Assembly: GCA_020638835.1 (NCBI GenBank)
Contig: JACKHV010000001.1
Span: 620,001 to 684,000 of the forward strand
Direction: 5' to 3'
From: Planctomycetota bacterium
GTDB taxonomy: Bacteria; Planctomycetota; UBA1135; GCA-002686595
DNA length: 64,000 bases
Of this stretch, positions 1 to 8,262 are shown one piece after another. Numbering within the stretch: position 1 is the stretch's first letter; each line of letters opens with the position of its first letter. The notes beneath the pieces were generated by a model, which saw only the letters and a program-made list of their open reading frames with translations, searched no databases and was not told the origin of the DNA. Made by a program: the position numbers and the translations under genes.

Positions 1-948
1 GCCGCCGTGCAGCGCCTTGACGCTGAAGCGTTCGCGTTCGAGGCGGCGCATCAGGCGCTCGACGTCGGTGCGGCGTTCGCAGAACACGAGGAACACGTCG
101 TCGGGCGCGCTCTGTTCGATCATGCGGATCAGCGCGAGCGGCCGGTCGCGTTCATCGACGACGCAGTATTCCTGCGTGATGTTGTCGACCGTCGCGACGC
201 CGGACGCCGTGGCGATCTCGGCGGGGTTCGAGGTGTACTCGCGGGCGAGGCGCAGCAGGTCCGGCGGGAAGGTGGCCGAGAACAGCAGCGTCGTGCGCTC
301 GTCCGGCGTGAACGAGAGGATCTTCTTCACGTCGTCGATGAAGCCGATCTCGAGCATCTCGTCGGCTTCGTCGAGCACGACGAACTCCGTCCAGGGGAAG
401 GAGAGGAAGCCTTGCTGGTAGAGGTCGAGCACGCGGCCGGGCGTGCCGACCACGACTTGCGAGCCCTGCTTCAGCGCGTCGACCTGCGGGCCGGCGGGTT
501 CGCCGCCGACGATCAGCGCGACGGAGAGTCCGCGCGGGGCGCCGAGCTTGCCGAGCACGTCGGCGACTTGTTCGGCGAGCTCGCGCGTCGGGCACAGCGC
601 GAGGCCGAGCACCGAGACGCGCGACGAGTCGAGCAGCGACATCATCGGCACGCCGAACGCGAGCGTCTTGCCGGTGCCGGTCTCCGCCTGCGCGATGATG
701 TCCTTGCGCTCGAGGCCGGGCGGGATCGCGAGCGCCTGGATCGGCGTCGGCTTGGTGATGCCCATCTCGGCGATCGCGTCCTGGATCTCCGCCGGGAGGT
801 CCCAGTTGCGGTAGGCCTCGATGTCGGGGGGCGTGGAAGTGGGGTGGAGGGGCTCGACGGCCGCGCGGACTTTCTTCGCGGGGCGGGAGCCGGAGCGTCC
901 GCGGGAGCCTGATCGGCGGCCGGCGCTCTTGCGGTTGGGAGTCGTCAT
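1..948 (-). CDS. DEAD-box ATP-dependent RNA helicase (3' end outside window)
   Basis: Cytoplasmic RNA helicase that unwinds RNA duplexes with ATP. The visible 316 residues give a basic, Arg/Ser/Gly-rich leader (about 1-25), a Q-motif region (PTPIQ, about 68-72), Walker A AETGTGKT (88-95), PTRELA, TPGR, DEAD (193-196) and SAT (224-226). The start of the second RecA domain follows before the window edge. The ATG at 948 is chosen because all conserved motifs lie downstream. A TAGACT -10-like hexamer lies on the minus strand at 973-968, 19 nt upstream. It is divergent from the exonuclease III gene. The C-terminal half is not visible, so the subfamily (RhlE/DeaD-like) is left open. Confidence 0.95.
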   Translation of the reverse strand, partial: MTTPNRKSAGRRSGSRGRSGSRPAKKVRAAVEPLHPTSTPPDIEAYRNWDLPAEIQDAIAEMGITKPTPIQALAIPPGLERKDIIAQAETGTGKTLAFGVPMMSLLDSSRVSVLGLALCPTRELAEQVADVLGKLGAPRGLSVALIVGGEPAGPQVDALKQGSQVVVGTPGRVLDLYQQGFLSFPWTEFVVLDEADEMLEIGFIDDVKKILSFTPDERTTLLFSATFPPDLLRLAREYTSNPAEIATASGVATVDNITQEYCVVDERDRPLALIRMIEQSAPDDVFLVFCERRTDVERLMRRLERERFSVKALHGG

Positions 949-1099
949 ATTCGGTTTCCGGCCGAACAGTCTATCCGCCGGAGCTCCGCAGGCAGGCAGG
1001 CAGCTTGCCGAAAGGCGGCGAGAGCGCGGATTCCTCGCGCGGACCGGTCGCGCGAGCCCCGCGGGGGCGTCCTCGGCTGGCCCGTGGGAGCCCCGGCGC

Positions 1100-1105
1100 T
1101 AGACT
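1100..1105 (+). promoter_or_regulatory. -10-like hexamer for exonuclease III, probably leaderless
   Basis: TAGACT ends 7 nt before the ATG at 1113. Transcription would start at or next to the A of the ATG. No convincing -35 is seen. Inference from spacing only. Confidence 0.4.
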
Positions 1106-1112
1106 CCCTCGC

Positions 1113-1877
1113 ATGCGCATCGCCACCTGGAACGTGAACTCCATCCGTGCTCGCCTGCCCCGCGTCGTCGAGTGGCTCGAGCGCGTCTCGCCGGACGTCG
1201 TCTGCCTGCAGGAGACGAAGTGCCTCGACGAGCAGTTCCCGCGCGAGGTGATCGAGGACCTCGGCTACAACGTCGAGCTGTACGGCCAGAAGACCTACAA
1301 CGGCGTCGCGATCCTCGCGAAGCGCCGCATCGAGAACGTGATCCGCGGCTTCCCCGACGACGGTCCGGACGCGCAGGCTCGCGTGATCGGCGCGACGATC
1401 GAGGACGTCATGCTCCTCAACCTGTACGTCGTGAACGGCGAGTCCGTCGGGTCGGACAAGTACGCCTACAAGCTCGACTGGCTGCGCCGCCTGTCCGAGA
1501 TGGTCGACGAGACCTACGACATGTCGGAGAAGGTCGTGTTGACCGGCGACTTCAACATCACCTTCGACGACCGAGACGTCTACGACCCTGACGCGTGGCG
1601 GGGGAAGGTGCTCTGCTCCGAACCCGAGCGGGACGCGCTGGCGCAGATCATGTCTCACGGGCTGCGCGACGCTTTCCGCAAGTTCGAGGAAGGCGCCGGG
1701 CACTACACCTGGTGGGACTTCCGCACGCGCGGCTTCCAGCGCGGCAACGGATTGCGGATCGACCACTTCCTGATGTCGCCGCCGGCTTTCGACGCGTGCA
1801 CGGGCGTCGAGATCGACCTCGAGGAACGCGGCCGCGAGAAGCCGTCGGACCACGCGCCGGTGATCGCGACGCTCTGA
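1113..1877 (+). CDS. xth: Exodeoxyribonuclease III (AP endonuclease, Xth/ExoA family)
   Basis: Base-excision-repair nuclease that cleaves 5' to abasic sites and degrades 3' ends. The 254 residues match the usual family length. Metal and catalytic motifs are intact: N-terminal RIATWNVNS, QETK (E34), GDFN (D146, N148), RIDH (D217, H218) and SDHAPV (D246, H247). The reading frame is open upstream to 1005, but the family starts at MRIATWN and a -10-like hexamer sits just before this ATG, so 1113 is the start. It is monocistronic and divergent from the helicase. Confidence 0.96.
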   Translation: MRIATWNVNSIRARLPRVVEWLERVSPDVVCLQETKCLDEQFPREVIEDLGYNVELYGQKTYNGVAILAKRRIENVIRGFPDDGPDAQARVIGATIEDVMLLNLYVVNGESVGSDKYAYKLDWLRRLSEMVDETYDMSEKVVLTGDFNITFDDRDVYDPDAWRGKVLCSEPERDALAQIMSHGLRDAFRKFEEGAGHYTWWDFRTRGFQRGNGLRIDHFLMSPPAFDACTGVEIDLEERGREKPSDHAPVIATL

Positions 1878-1952
1878 CGGACCATTTCCGGAAAGGCGCG
1901 TCCGCAGCCCGCTCTCGAGCGATGCCGTCCACGGGGCAACGACTCGGATTCC

Positions 1953-1981
1953 TTGGTCGTACGGCAGGAGCGCTCTACAAT
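1953..1981 (+). promoter_or_regulatory. Sigma-70-like promoter of the sulfatase gene
   Basis: TTGGTC (1953-1958), a 17-bp spacer and TACAAT (1976-1981) lie about 50 nt upstream of the sulfatase ATG. Spacing and both hexamers fit the housekeeping consensus. Confidence 0.6.
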
Positions 1982-2031
1982 CCGCCGCCCACGCTTCCCG
2001 ACCGACATGCGTCCCAAAGAAGGTTCAAGGC

Positions 2032-3576
2032 ATGATCAGCACCATTCGACGCGCCGTGCTCGGCGCTGCCACCGCGCTCATCACGAGCGCTTCCGTCGCC
2101 GTCGCGCAAGACCAACCGAACATCCTCGTCCTGTGGGGCGATGATATCGGTCAGTCGAACATCTCCGCGTACACCTTCGGCCTGATGGGCTATCGCACGC
2201 CCAACATCGACCGTATCGCGCGCGAAGGCGTGATGTTCACCGACTACTACGGCGAGCAGAGCTGCACTGCGGGTCGCTCGTCGTTCATCATGGGCCAGTC
2301 CGTCTTCCGCACGGGCCTCTCGAAGGTGGGCCTGCCCGGCGCGAAGGAAGGCATGCAGGCAGAGGACCCGACGATCGCGACCGTGCTTCACGCGCAAGGC
2401 TACGCCACGGGTCAGTTCGGCAAGAACCACCTCGGCGACCGCGATGAGCACCTCCCGACGAACCACGGCTTCGACGAGTTCTTCGGGAACCTGTACCACT
2501 TGAACGCCGAGGAAGAACCGGAGCTGCCCGACTACCCCAAGGATCCGGAGTTCCGCAAGAAGTACGGCCCGCGTGGCGTGATCCATTCGTATTCCGACGG
2601 GCGCATCGAGGACACCGGCCCGCTGACCAAGAAGCGCATGGAGACGGTCGACGACGAGACGTCGGCGGCTGCGCTCGACTTCATCCAGCGCCAACATGAA
2701 GCGGGCAAGCCGTTCTTCTGCTGGTGGAACGGGACGCGCATGCACTTCCGCACGCACGTCAAGGACGAGCTACGCGGCATCTCGGGCCAGGACGAGTATG
2801 GCGACGGCATGGTCGAGCACGACATGCACATCGGCCTGTTCCTCGCCAAGCTCGACGAACTCGGCATCGCCGACAACACGCTCGTCTTCTACTCGACGGA
2901 CAACGGCCCGCACATGAACTCGTGGCCGGACGCGGCGATGACGCCCTTCCGCGGCGAGAAGAACACGAACTGGGAAGGCGGCTGGCGCGTCCCCGCGATG
3001 GTGCGCTTCCCCGGACGGATCGAGCCGGGCACGATCTCCAACGACATCATGCACCACATGGACTGGTTGCCGACATTCGCCAGCGTCGCCGGTGACACGA
3101 CGATCAAGCAGCGCTTGCTCGACGGCACAGAGCTGGGCGAGCGGAAGTACCGCGTCCACCTCGACGGCTACGACTTCTCCGACTACCTCTTCAAGGGAGC
3201 GGAGAAGGGACCTCGAGACGAGATCTTCTACTTCTCGGACGATGGCGACCTGACGGCGCTGCGGTTCCGCGACTGGAAGATGGTGTTCATGGAGCAGCGC
3301 GAGACCGGAACCCTCGGGCTGTGGGCGAACCCTTTCACGCCGCTGCGCGTCCCCTTGATCTTCAACCTCCGCCGCGACCCGTACGAGCGCTCGCAGCTGA
3401 CCTCGAACACCTACTACGACTGGCTGCTCGACCACGTCTTCTTGCTGGTCCCGGCGCAGGAGTACGTCGGGAATTTCATGCGGACCTTCGTCGACTATCC
3501 GCCGCGTCAGAAGGCGGCGAGTTTCTCGCTCGATCAGGTCATGGAGCAGCTCCAGGCGGGTGCCGGCTCCAAGTAG
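2032..3576 (+). CDS. Secreted formylglycine-dependent sulfatase (arylsulfatase family)
   Basis: Predicted exported sulfate-ester hydrolase of 514 residues. An N-terminal signal peptide ends near AVAQDQ (about residue 25). The alkaline-phosphatase-fold metal site begins with LVLWGDDIG. The sulfatase signature C-T-A-G-R has Cys78 as the residue converted to formylglycine; a later STDNGPH motif supplies metal ligands. The substrate (sulfated polysaccharide or small ester) cannot be read from the sequence. It has its own promoter at 1953-1981 and no operon partner. Abundant sulfatases are a known planctomycete trait. No anaerobic or aerobic maturase is encoded in this window. Confidence 0.93.
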   Translation: MISTIRRAVLGAATALITSASVAVAQDQPNILVLWGDDIGQSNISAYTFGLMGYRTPNIDRIAREGVMFTDYYGEQSCTAGRSSFIMGQSVFRTGLSKVGLPGAKEGMQAEDPTIATVLHAQGYATGQFGKNHLGDRDEHLPTNHGFDEFFGNLYHLNAEEEPELPDYPKDPEFRKKYGPRGVIHSYSDGRIEDTGPLTKKRMETVDDETSAAALDFIQRQHEAGKPFFCWWNGTRMHFRTHVKDELRGISGQDEYGDGMVEHDMHIGLFLAKLDELGIADNTLVFYSTDNGPHMNSWPDAAMTPFRGEKNTNWEGGWRVPAMVRFPGRIEPGTISNDIMHHMDWLPTFASVAGDTTIKQRLLDGTELGERKYRVHLDGYDFSDYLFKGAEKGPRDEIFYFSDDGDLTALRFRDWKMVFMEQRETGTLGLWANPFTPLRVPLIFNLRRDPYERSQLTSNTYYDWLLDHVFLLVPAQEYVGNFMRTFVDYPPRQKAASFSLDQVMEQLQAGAGSK

Positions 3577-3755
3577 TCCGCCCTCCGCGCTCCACGGCCG
3601 CGCCGCTCACGCCCTCCGGGGCCGGGCGGCGCGGCCTTTCCGTGGAATCGGGCGGATTCGCCTTTTCCATGAGTTTCGGCCCCGCGCCGCGCCGAAGAGA
3701 GAACCGCTCCTCCTCCGGCACCATCGGCCCGGGGACAGGGGAGCGGAGCAGAACC

Positions 3756-4052
3756 ATGAACCAAGACGCCACGATCACCTGGTCCCAAATCACCGAGCAG
3801 CTCTCCGACCCCGTCGTCGGCGGAGTCTGCGGCGGCCTCGCGCTGCTCTATCTCTTGGGCTTCACCTCCATCTTCGCCCGCGCCGGTTTCCACTGGTCCT
3901 TGGGCCTGTTGATGCTGATCCCCGGCTTGAACGCGATCCTCTTCGGGCTGCTGGCCTTCGGGCCCTGGCCGAATGGCCGCGAGCTGAAGAGCTTGCGCCG
4001 CCTCGAGAGCGAAGTCTCTCGCGCGAAGAACCGCTTCGGCAACGCGGCTTAG
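3756..4052 (+). CDS. Small two-helix membrane protein, unknown function
   Basis: A 98-residue protein. Two hydrophobic segments (about 20-40 and 45-68) are separated by a short polar turn. A basic C-terminal tail follows (ELKSLRRLESEVSRAKNRF), possibly a short cytoplasmic coiled coil. The ATG at 3756 is preferred over longer in-frame starts because those overlap the sulfatase and translate low-complexity sequence. The family is not recognised. It lies 180 bp after the sulfatase with no obvious functional link. Confidence 0.7.
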   Translation: MNQDATITWSQITEQLSDPVVGGVCGGLALLYLLGFTSIFARAGFHWSLGLLMLIPGLNAILFGLLAFGPWPNGRELKSLRRLESEVSRAKNRFGNAA

Positions 4053-4097
4053 CGGCAACGGCGCTGCGTCCGTACTGCCGGTGCGGTCGAGCCCCTA

Positions 4098-4493
4098 GTT
4101 CCACGCGAACGCGCGAAGGGGTTCTGCGGCGGGGGACGCGCCACCGTCCTTCGAACTCCGGGCAGCTCACGCCAAGGCGCGAAGAAGAACGATCCACGAC
4201 TCCGCACGGTCGACGAATCCGCTGAGGAGTCCACCGTTTGCCTCCAGCGGAGAGCACTGGCCGGCCTTCGGCCGAGAGAGTTTCGGGCCGTTCACGGCCG
4301 CAGGCCGCGAAGCCGTCGGATGGTCAGCTGCCTCCGGCGCGCCAAGCTGGCCGCCCTAGGATCTCTTCTCTAGGGCTCGAACTCGCCTGCGGTTGGAAGT
4401 CGGTCTTTCGCGCATTCGCGTGAGCTGCCCGGGGGCTGCACGATGCTCGTGCGTCGCGTGCCGCAGAGCCCTTTCGCGCATTCGCGCGAAATC
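4098..4493. repeat. ~396-bp interspersed element with inverted arms, copy 1
   Basis: Fills most of the gene-free interval 4053-4572. The left arm (4098-4190) and right arm (about 4400-4493) are imperfect inverted repeats around GTTCCACGCGAA, GCGCGAA and TCTGCGGC. A second copy with similar arms, the same length and a recognisably conserved interior lies at 37179-37575. Short open frames inside (minus strand) look coincidental. It resembles a MITE or a structured intergenic repeat; no terminal duplication is certain. Confidence 0.6.
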
Positions 4494-4572
4494 CCCCGTC
4501 GGCCTCGCGAGCGGCTTCAGCCCACCGCACGCTCGAGCGCGCCATCTCGCGTAGGATGTCCGCGGCGCGCGC

Positions 4573-5196
4573 TCAGTTCGAGCGGGCGTCGTGTTCGGCC
4601 AGCACCATGCGGGCGCGGCGTTCGACGGAGGGCTCGGCGTAGACCTCTTGGGCGCGTGAGACCGGCAGCTCGAGGCTCTGCATCAGGACGTCGGCGAGCG
4701 GGCCCGGCGGGAGGTCGGGGGGGAGGTCGACGTAGGACTCGCTGCGCAAGAGGATCGCGCGGCGCAGGCGTTCGGCCAGGTCGGGTGCCAGTGCGGCGGT
4801 GGGGGCGACCTCTTGGATCGGTTCGTAGCGCGCTTGGCGGTACAGGCGGTCCGACTCGACTTCCTGGATGCGCACGCGCGCCAGGCCGGCGACGGTGATC
4901 AGGAAGCGCCCGTCGGGCATGCGGTTGTGTTGCACGATCTCGCCGAGGCCGCTGATCGAGTAGACGGGCGGTTCGCCGCCCGACTCCGGTTCGTGCCCCG
5001 CGCGGATCGGACCGATCACGAGGCGCCCGTCACGGTCGAGCAGGTCCTCGACCATCTGCCGGTAGCGCGGTTCGAAGATGTGCAACGGGACGAGCGTGCC
5101 CGGGAACAAGAACACGCGCGGCAGCGGGAAGAGAGGCGCGGTCTGCAGCTCGTGGGGCGGTTCGTGCGGCGGCCACTGGTCCGGGACTTCGCTCAT
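4573..5196 (-). CDS. LON N-terminal-type substrate-binding domain protein
   Basis: A stand-alone LON_substr_bdg (PF02190-type) protein of 207 residues with no AAA+ or protease domain. The typical opening LFPLPRVFLFPGTLVPLHIFEPRYRQMV spans about 22-49, and the domain runs to about residue 200. Such proteins are widespread but poorly characterised; a role as adaptor or peptide-binding module is inferred. It lies 28 nt downstream of the SirB1-like gene on the same strand, so the two probably form an operon. Confidence 0.88.
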   Translation of the reverse strand: MSEVPDQWPPHEPPHELQTAPLFPLPRVFLFPGTLVPLHIFEPRYRQMVEDLLDRDGRLVIGPIRAGHEPESGGEPPVYSISGLGEIVQHNRMPDGRFLITVAGLARVRIQEVESDRLYRQARYEPIQEVAPTAALAPDLAERLRRAILLRSESYVDLPPDLPPGPLADVLMQSLELPVSRAQEVYAEPSVERRARMVLAEHDARSN

Positions 5197-5224
5197 CGCG
5201 TCGGCGAGGTTCGAGGAGCGCGCC

Positions 5225-6151
5225 TCAGCGCGGCTTGGGAACGGCGAGCCGCAGCAGCGGGCGCAGAGCTTTGACCTCCGCGTGCCGCTCGTGGATCTCG
5301 AGGCTGTGCGACAGGTTGCGGATCTGGCGCAGCAAGAGGCCGCGGTCGTCCGCGTCGCGGAACCAGATCGAGCGGAAGGCGAGGCCGTGCTGCGCGAGGT
5401 AGTGCATCAGCGCCGCTTGGCTGCGCGCTTCGCCGCCGTGGAAGGGGTCGACGATCAGGTTCTGACGTCGTCCGTACAGCCGCAGCATGATGTGGCCGGG
5501 CAGCGGCACGACGCCGACGCGCAGGCCGACGCGCCGCGCGACGAAGGAGTAGATCGCGGTCAGCGTCAGCGGCAGTCCGCGACGCGTCTCGATCGCGCGG
5601 TGGACGAAGACGTCCGTGGGTGGGTAGCGGCCGTCGGCGACTCCGCGGAAGCCGACTTCGTCCCCGAGGTAGCGCGCGAGCGCGCGGCCGCGGTCGAGTT
5701 CCTCCGTCAGGCCGACGCTGCGCTTCGCGAACTCGCGCGCGAAGCCGTCGAGCGCGCGCTTGTACGGGCGCGCGTCGATGCGCGGGTCGTCGAAGCGACC
5801 GAGCAGGAACAAGCCGCGCTCGAGGTCCACCTTCGGCTTGGCCAGGAAGCGCATCAACCGCCGCACGACTTCCTCGCGCTCGAGCGCGACCTGCAGGCTG
5901 CGCACGTGGGCGCGAACGCGCGGGTCCTCGTCGTGCGCGCGCTTGGCGAGCAAGTGCTTCGCCAGTCGCGGCTGCGCGCGAAAGGCCGTGCGCACGGCGC
6001 GCCGGACGGCGGGGGAGTCCTCGCCGAGCAGCTTCGCCGCGGAGCGCAGGTCGCGCGCCGTCAGCACCGCGCCGCCGGGCTGGGGAGCGGTCTGTGTGGG
6101 GCGCACGCGCTCGTCGCCGCGCGAGCCGGAGGACTGAGGTGTCGCTGCCAT
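5225..6151 (-). CDS. SirB1-like transglutaminase-fold protein
   Basis: A 308-residue protein of the SirB1/transglutaminase-like superfamily. The N-terminal ~100 residues are helical and Arg/Ala-rich. The core carries the family pattern RRGLPLTLTAIYSFVARRVG, then GVVPLPGHIMLRL and DPFHGG (about 190-250). The usual catalytic Cys position (GNCLSL in transglutaminases) is replaced by this family's PLTL motif, so peptidase activity is doubtful. It is the first gene of a two-gene operon with the LON-domain gene. The ATG at 6151 is supported by a TAGAAT hexamer 8 nt upstream. Confidence 0.85.
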   Translation of the reverse strand: MAATPQSSGSRGDERVRPTQTAPQPGGAVLTARDLRSAAKLLGEDSPAVRRAVRTAFRAQPRLAKHLLAKRAHDEDPRVRAHVRSLQVALEREEVVRRLMRFLAKPKVDLERGLFLLGRFDDPRIDARPYKRALDGFAREFAKRSVGLTEELDRGRALARYLGDEVGFRGVADGRYPPTDVFVHRAIETRRGLPLTLTAIYSFVARRVGLRVGVVPLPGHIMLRLYGRRQNLIVDPFHGGEARSQAALMHYLAQHGLAFRSIWFRDADDRGLLLRQIRNLSHSLEIHERHAEVKALRPLLRLAVPKPR

Positions 6152-6159
6152 CGGCTTCC

Positions 6160-6165
6160 ATTCTA
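6160..6165 (-). promoter_or_regulatory. -10-like hexamer for the SirB1-like gene, probably leaderless
   Basis: TAGAAT on the minus strand (6165-6160) is followed by 8 nt and then the ATG at 6151. No clear -35 is visible. Confidence 0.4.
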
Positions 6166-6306
6166 GACCACCTCGGCCGGAAGCGAGTATCCGCCGCCCC
6201 CGAGAGCTCGTCGGCGGGGTAGAGTCGAGTCGTACGAGGTGCCCGAATCCTGCCGCAGGTCCCTGCGGGCGGCCTCCTCGAGGGACCGTTCGATCCGGGG
6301 GGAATC

Positions 6307-8010
6307 ATGCGACGAGTGGTATGGAGCGCGGGTGCCTTGCTCGCGCTGAGCACGAGCGGGTCGCTTCAGGCCCAGACGATCTCCGCGTTGGCGCTGGAGG
6401 GCGATGCCGTTCCCGGCGGTGGAACGATCGACCGCTTCCTGCACTTCGACGTCGACGACGAAGGTCGCGTATTGGTGGTGCTCGATGCCGATCCTTCGGT
6501 GGCGTCGCAGTTCGTCGTGAGCTTCGACGGTACGGAGCTGCTGCGCTACGGCGATCCCGTGGCGGGACTCCCCGGCGCGACGCACGTTGCGATCTCGACG
6601 CAGGTCTCGCTCGGAGAGACGGGGGGTTTCTCGACGACCATGCTCGTCGACACGGGCGGCGGTTCGACGGAACTCGTGCTCTCGCTGAACGGCGCCGTCA
6701 CCCTGATCCCGGGCATGCCCGTGTTCGCGCCGGGCGCGCCGGGCGGTGCGACGTACGATGTGTTCCGCGGAACGTGGTTCGGACGCGGCGACACCTTCAT
6801 GGTGCGCGCGGACCTCGACGTCGGCGGCGTGGTGCACGACGCCTTGCTCGAGATCACCTCCGATCCGGGCATCGGACTGCTGGCGGAGGAGTTCGTCGTG
6901 CAGCGCGGCGACCTGCTGCCGGGACAGACGTTCGCGGTCGAGGAACTCGGCGACCTGCCGGCCTCGCACGATCGGAACCGCGCAGGGCAGCACGCGTACT
7001 CCGTGCGGCTCGGCGGACCGTTCGCGACCGACGGCGCCGTCTACGTCGACGACGTGCTCGTCGCGCAGGAGGGCTCGCCGACCGCTGTCCCCGGTCAGAC
7101 CTGGTCGAATCTGCTCAGCGCGCGCGTCGACTTGAACAACCATGGTCGGCTGGCGCTGATCGGCAACCAGAGCACCCTCGGCGAGTCCGTGTTCTTCGAC
7201 GGCGAGCTCGTCACGAACGTCGGCGCGACGCCGCCCGGCATCACCGACGGTTCCGTGTTCATCAGCTTCGGGAGCCAGTCCGCCGCGCTCTGCAGCGACC
7301 TCGGCGACGTGCTCTACGGCGCGAGCTGGACGAACGGCGTGGGGCAGGACCGCTTCGGCATGTTCGTGAACGACCAACTGCTCGTGCAGAAGAACGTGAC
7401 GACCGTCGGCGGTCAGACGCTCACCTTCGTCGACCTGAGCTCGCGCGGCTATCGCATGAGCGACAACGGCCGCTACGTCTTGTTCGCCGGCACGCTGAAC
7501 GCGAGCACCGACGGCTTGTTCCTCATCGACCGCGGCGACATCCCTTCTGAGTTCTGCGCGGGCGACGGGCAGGCCGACGACCTCACGCCCGCTGTGCCCT
7601 GCCCGTGCTCGAACGAGTCGCTGGTCGGCGCGAATCAGGGTTGCGAGAACTCGCAGGGTCACGGCGCCTTCCTGCTCGTGGACGGCAGTTTCACCGTCGC
7701 CGGATCGGACACCGTGTTCACGGTGTTCCAGGCGCGGCCGAACCAGCCGGGAATGTTGGTGCAGGGCTCCGTGCCGCAGAAGCTTCCGTTCAAGGACGGT
7801 CTGCTCTGCATGGGCAACCCGACGGAACGCATCGAAGTAGTCTTCACCGACGCGAACGGCTCCGCTTCCACCGCGAGCGACGTCGCGGTCGAGGGGCTCG
7901 TCGCGCCCGGCGACTTCCGCGGCTACCAGCTCTGGTACCGCGACCCGATGATCTCCGTCTGCGGCACGGGGTCGAACTTCACGCAAGCGATCGTGATTCC
8001 TTGGCAGTGA
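6307..8010 (+). CDS. Secreted repeat protein with NxxGxxA-type blades and CPC C-terminal module, paralogue 1
   Basis: A 567-residue exported protein. The signal peptide ends near LQAQT (about residue 23). Residues ~25-410 hold degenerate repeats of the choice-of-anchor NxxGxxxAF type (for example DVDDEGRVLVV, DLNNHGRLALI, MSDNGRYVLFA), suggesting a beta-propeller-like fold. The last ~150 residues form a conserved module: CAGDG, CPCSNES, ENSQGHGA, QARPNQPGMLVQG, CMGNPTERIEV, WYRDP, CGTGSNFTQ. The function is unknown; a surface or exported binding role is inferred. It is the most divergent of three tandem paralogues. Confidence 0.85.
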   Translation: MRRVVWSAGALLALSTSGSLQAQTISALALEGDAVPGGGTIDRFLHFDVDDEGRVLVVLDADPSVASQFVVSFDGTELLRYGDPVAGLPGATHVAISTQVSLGETGGFSTTMLVDTGGGSTELVLSLNGAVTLIPGMPVFAPGAPGGATYDVFRGTWFGRGDTFMVRADLDVGGVVHDALLEITSDPGIGLLAEEFVVQRGDLLPGQTFAVEELGDLPASHDRNRAGQHAYSVRLGGPFATDGAVYVDDVLVAQEGSPTAVPGQTWSNLLSARVDLNNHGRLALIGNQSTLGESVFFDGELVTNVGATPPGITDGSVFISFGSQSAALCSDLGDVLYGASWTNGVGQDRFGMFVNDQLLVQKNVTTVGGQTLTFVDLSSRGYRMSDNGRYVLFAGTLNASTDGLFLIDRGDIPSEFCAGDGQADDLTPAVPCPCSNESLVGANQGCENSQGHGAFLLVDGSFTVAGSDTVFTVFQARPNQPGMLVQGSVPQKLPFKDGLLCMGNPTERIEVVFTDANGSASTASDVAVEGLVAPGDFRGYQLWYRDPMISVCGTGSNFTQAIVIPWQ

Positions 8011-8262
8011 CGTGCCGCGAGGACGGTCCTCCTAAGCGCGCGAGTCGGATTCGGCACAGGGCGTCATACGGCCGCGTGGACGTTTCTCGAATCGCCGTGA
8101 GAGGTTCGGCGCGACTATTCATCGCGATCGATAGGTGCGTCGGGGTCGTCGATCTCCGGCGGCGTTCGACGAGAGCGAACGAGTGGGGAAAAGGCCCTAT
8201 TGGCAGCTTCCCGGCCGGTTCTAGCTTCGAGTCGTACATCACGACTCCGAACACGAACAACC

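Noticed and set aside
4324..4545. Short open frames inside the ~397-bp element
   Set aside because: The frames are not preserved between the two copies and no ribosome-binding site is evident.
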